Positions 4,076 through 5,550 of a stretch of DNA of 5,550 nucleotides are shown one piece after another. Each line of letters begins with the position of its first letter. The first letter of the stretch is position 1. A model generated the notes under the pieces. It searched no databases. It was not told the origin of the DNA and saw only the letters and a program-made list of their open reading frames with translations. The stretch spans positions 1 through 5,550 of the forward strand of contig JABMRP010000177.1 of the NCBI GenBank assembly GCA_013202535.1. The letters are read 5' to 3'. Made by a program: the position numbers and the translations under genes. The DNA comes from Planctomycetota bacterium. Lineage in GTDB: Bacteria > Planctomycetota > Planctomycetia > Pirellulales > Thermoguttaceae.

Positions 4076-5550
4076 ATGAAGATGATATCGACAGTCATTC
4101 TAACGATCGTCGTGGCGACAGGCGCGGCAGCGGCCAGTGAGCCCGCGACAGCGTTGAAGGAAGCCGGCATCAACGGCGGCTTGGTGGTGCATCTGGGGTG
4201 TGGCGACGGGGCGGTGACCGCAACGTTGCGCATCAGTGACGCGACGACCGTGCATGGGCTGGACCGCGATCCTGCCAATGTCCATAGGGCGCGAAGACTC
4301 ATCCAGTCGACAGGCCTCTATGGACCGGTCAGCGTCGACCATCTCCGCGGCCGCGTCCTGCCGTACGTGGATAATCTGGTGCGGGCGTTGGTGGTCAGCG
4401 ATGCCCAGTCGATTCCCCACGACGAACTCATGCGCGTGGTTTGCCCCGGCGGCGTGGCCGTCATCGACGGCGAACTGATCGTTAAACCTTGGCCTCGTAC
4501 CGAGGACGGTACACAAGAGCTGGCCCAGTGGCCGCAGCATTACAACACGCCCGACAATAACGCGGTAGCCTTCGACAGGGTCGTCGGGCCGCCTCGCCAC
4601 TTCCGGTGGATCGCCGAGCCCGAGTGGCAGCGGTCGCACCTGGGGCTGCCTTCGATGAACAGTCTGGTCTCGGCCAAGGGGCGGCTCTATAGCGTCGAGG
4701 ACCGCGCATCGGTGGAGCATCCGGCGCTACCGGGCAAGTTTGCGCTGATCTGCCGCGACGCCTTCAACGGCATCGAGCTTTGGCGGCGCCCGTTTTCCGA
4801 CTGGCAACCAACATACATGTACGTCAAGTATACGCCGACGCAACTACAGCGGCAGTTGGCGGCCATCGGAGACGAGGTCTATTGCACGCCGGGCCTCGAT
4901 GCGCCCATCACCGTGTTCGATGCGGCGACGGGCGATATCCTCAGACGACTGGAAGGCACGGAGCGGACCCAGGAATTCGTCCATGCCGACGGCGTCGTGT
5001 ACGCCGTTCTGGGAGAACCTTACGACACCTTGGGAACGGAGAAAGTACCCGGGGGAGCCTCCGTGCTGAGACCGCCTGGAACCATTGCCGCGGAGAGCCG
5101 AGGAAGGGCGCTGAGCATAGGCCCCAGCACGTTCCGCAGGGAAGCCTACGGCAAGGCGATTTCGCAGCTCGCAAATCCCGTCAGTTCGATCGTGTCGATC
5201 GATGCCACTTCGGGCGAGGAGATTTGGAGGCTAGAGGGCGCCGAAACAGAAGCTTACGAGGGCGCGACACTTGCCGTCCGCGGGTCCAACGTGGTCTATG
5301 CACTTGAGGATTCGCTCGTCTGCGTCGACCGAAAAACCGGCCAACAGCGGTGGCGAGTGACGACGGATAAGGGGCCGTGGTTTACACAGAACGCCAAAAG
5401 GAAGATTCTAGGCAACCGCAACCCACCCGGAAAAAGACCTGGGACGACTCTCGCCTTGGTTCTCTCCGACAAAGCCGTGTATTTGGCGGGCTGCAACGCA
5501 CTCTGGGCCTTCTCCTTGAAGGATGGCACGCAGATGTGGGAAGCACTTAC
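4076..5550 (+). CDS. Exported methyltransferase-fold plus PQQ-like beta-propeller protein (N-terminal part, runs off right edge)
   Basis: The plus-strand frame is open from ATG 4076 for 491 codons to the window end. Residues 1-21 are a classic short signal peptide (K2, core 4-17, cleavage near A18-A20). Residues 34-131 form a compact class I SAM-methyltransferase-like fold: glycine motif VVHLGCGDG (37-45), acidic end of strand 2 in HGLDRD (D63), VLPYVDNLVRALVVSD (94-109) and a VVCPGGVAVI strand (121-130). After a linker and GPPRHFRW (171-178), beta-propeller blades of the PQQ/BamB type follow, each ending in the DAxxGxxxW pattern: CRDAFNGIELW (226-236), VFDAATGDILR (280-290), SIDATSGEEIW (374-384), CVDRKTGQQRW (416-426) and FSLKDGTQMW (479-488). 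I recall this architecture from planctomycete genomes; its function is unknown. The fold is exported, where SAM should be scarce, so it may bind something else. No PQQ dehydrogenase catalytic residues could be assigned. It is divergent from the GH5 gene with a 293-bp gap. Confidence 0.85.
   Translation, partial: MKMISTVILTIVVATGAAAASEPATALKEAGINGGLVVHLGCGDGAVTATLRISDATTVHGLDRDPANVHRARRLIQSTGLYGPVSVDHLRGRVLPYVDNLVRALVVSDAQSIPHDELMRVVCPGGVAVIDGELIVKPWPRTEDGTQELAQWPQHYNTPDNNAVAFDRVVGPPRHFRWIAEPEWQRSHLGLPSMNSLVSAKGRLYSVEDRASVEHPALPGKFALICRDAFNGIELWRRPFSDWQPTYMYVKYTPTQLQRQLAAIGDEVYCTPGLDAPITVFDAATGDILRRLEGTERTQEFVHADGVVYAVLGEPYDTLGTEKVPGGASVLRPPGTIAAESRGRALSIGPSTFRREAYGKAISQLANPVSSIVSIDATSGEEIWRLEGAETEAYEGATLAVRGSNVVYALEDSLVCVDRKTGQQRWRVTTDKGPWFTQNAKRKILGNRNPPGKRPGTTLALVLSDKAVYLAGCNALWAFSLKDGTQMWEAL

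Noticed and set aside
4100..4720. 206-codon minus-strand frame opposite the propeller gene
   Set aside because: It is antisense to the methyltransferase-like domain, whose motifs are clear on the plus strand; no motif is seen in the shadow.
4780..5307. 175-codon plus-strand frame inside the propeller gene
   Set aside because: It is an alternative frame of the same strand, with an Arg-rich product; the propeller frame runs through the whole interval without a stop.

Overview
The window looks like chromosomal DNA of a planctomycete (Planctomycetota). The evidence is indirect: it is GC-rich, it carries large exported proteins with weakly conserved regulatory signals, and two of its protein architectures are ones I associate mainly with that phylum. 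These are the alpha-helical region with a KYYCFVRGGW-type motif in the first gene and the fusion of a methyltransferase fold to a PQQ-like beta-propeller in the last gene. No rRNA, tRNA or other lineage marker is present, so the assignment is inference.

Layout. (1) Bases 1-1107, minus strand: the N-terminal 369 residues of an exported, Ala-rich helical protein whose C-terminal part lies beyond the left edge. (2) Bases 1108-1282: a short intergenic region holding an interrupted inverted repeat. (3) Bases 1283-1420, minus strand: a 45-residue remnant of the N-terminal DNA-binding domain of a tyrosine recombinase. It stops inside an AT-rich hairpin, and the catalytic domain is absent. (4) Bases 1421-1811: a gene-free stretch with a nine-C run and small inverted repeats. 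(5) Bases 1812-3782, minus strand: a complete 656-residue secreted protein with a LamG-like domain followed by a divergent GH5-type glycoside hydrolase domain. (6) Bases 3783-4075: a divergent promoter region with a good extended -10 element facing right, a weak promoter candidate facing left and a 12-bp perfect palindrome. (7) Bases 4076-5550, plus strand: the first 491 residues of an exported protein with a small class I methyltransferase-like domain followed by beta-propeller repeats. It runs off the right edge.

How the parts may work together. All three substantial genes encode proteins with export signals, and one is a probable polysaccharide hydrolase with a carbohydrate-binding-like module. 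The GH5 gene and the propeller gene are transcribed away from a shared 293-bp region, so they could be co-regulated, but no shared operator is proven. The recombinase remnant and nearby inverted repeats suggest that a mobile element once inserted between the first gene and the GH5 gene and then decayed. No complete mobile element, CRISPR array, toxin-antitoxin or defence system is visible. The most unusual item is the exported methyltransferase-fold/propeller protein, followed by the GH5 domain, which keeps both catalytic glutamates while several neighbouring hallmark residues appear replaced.
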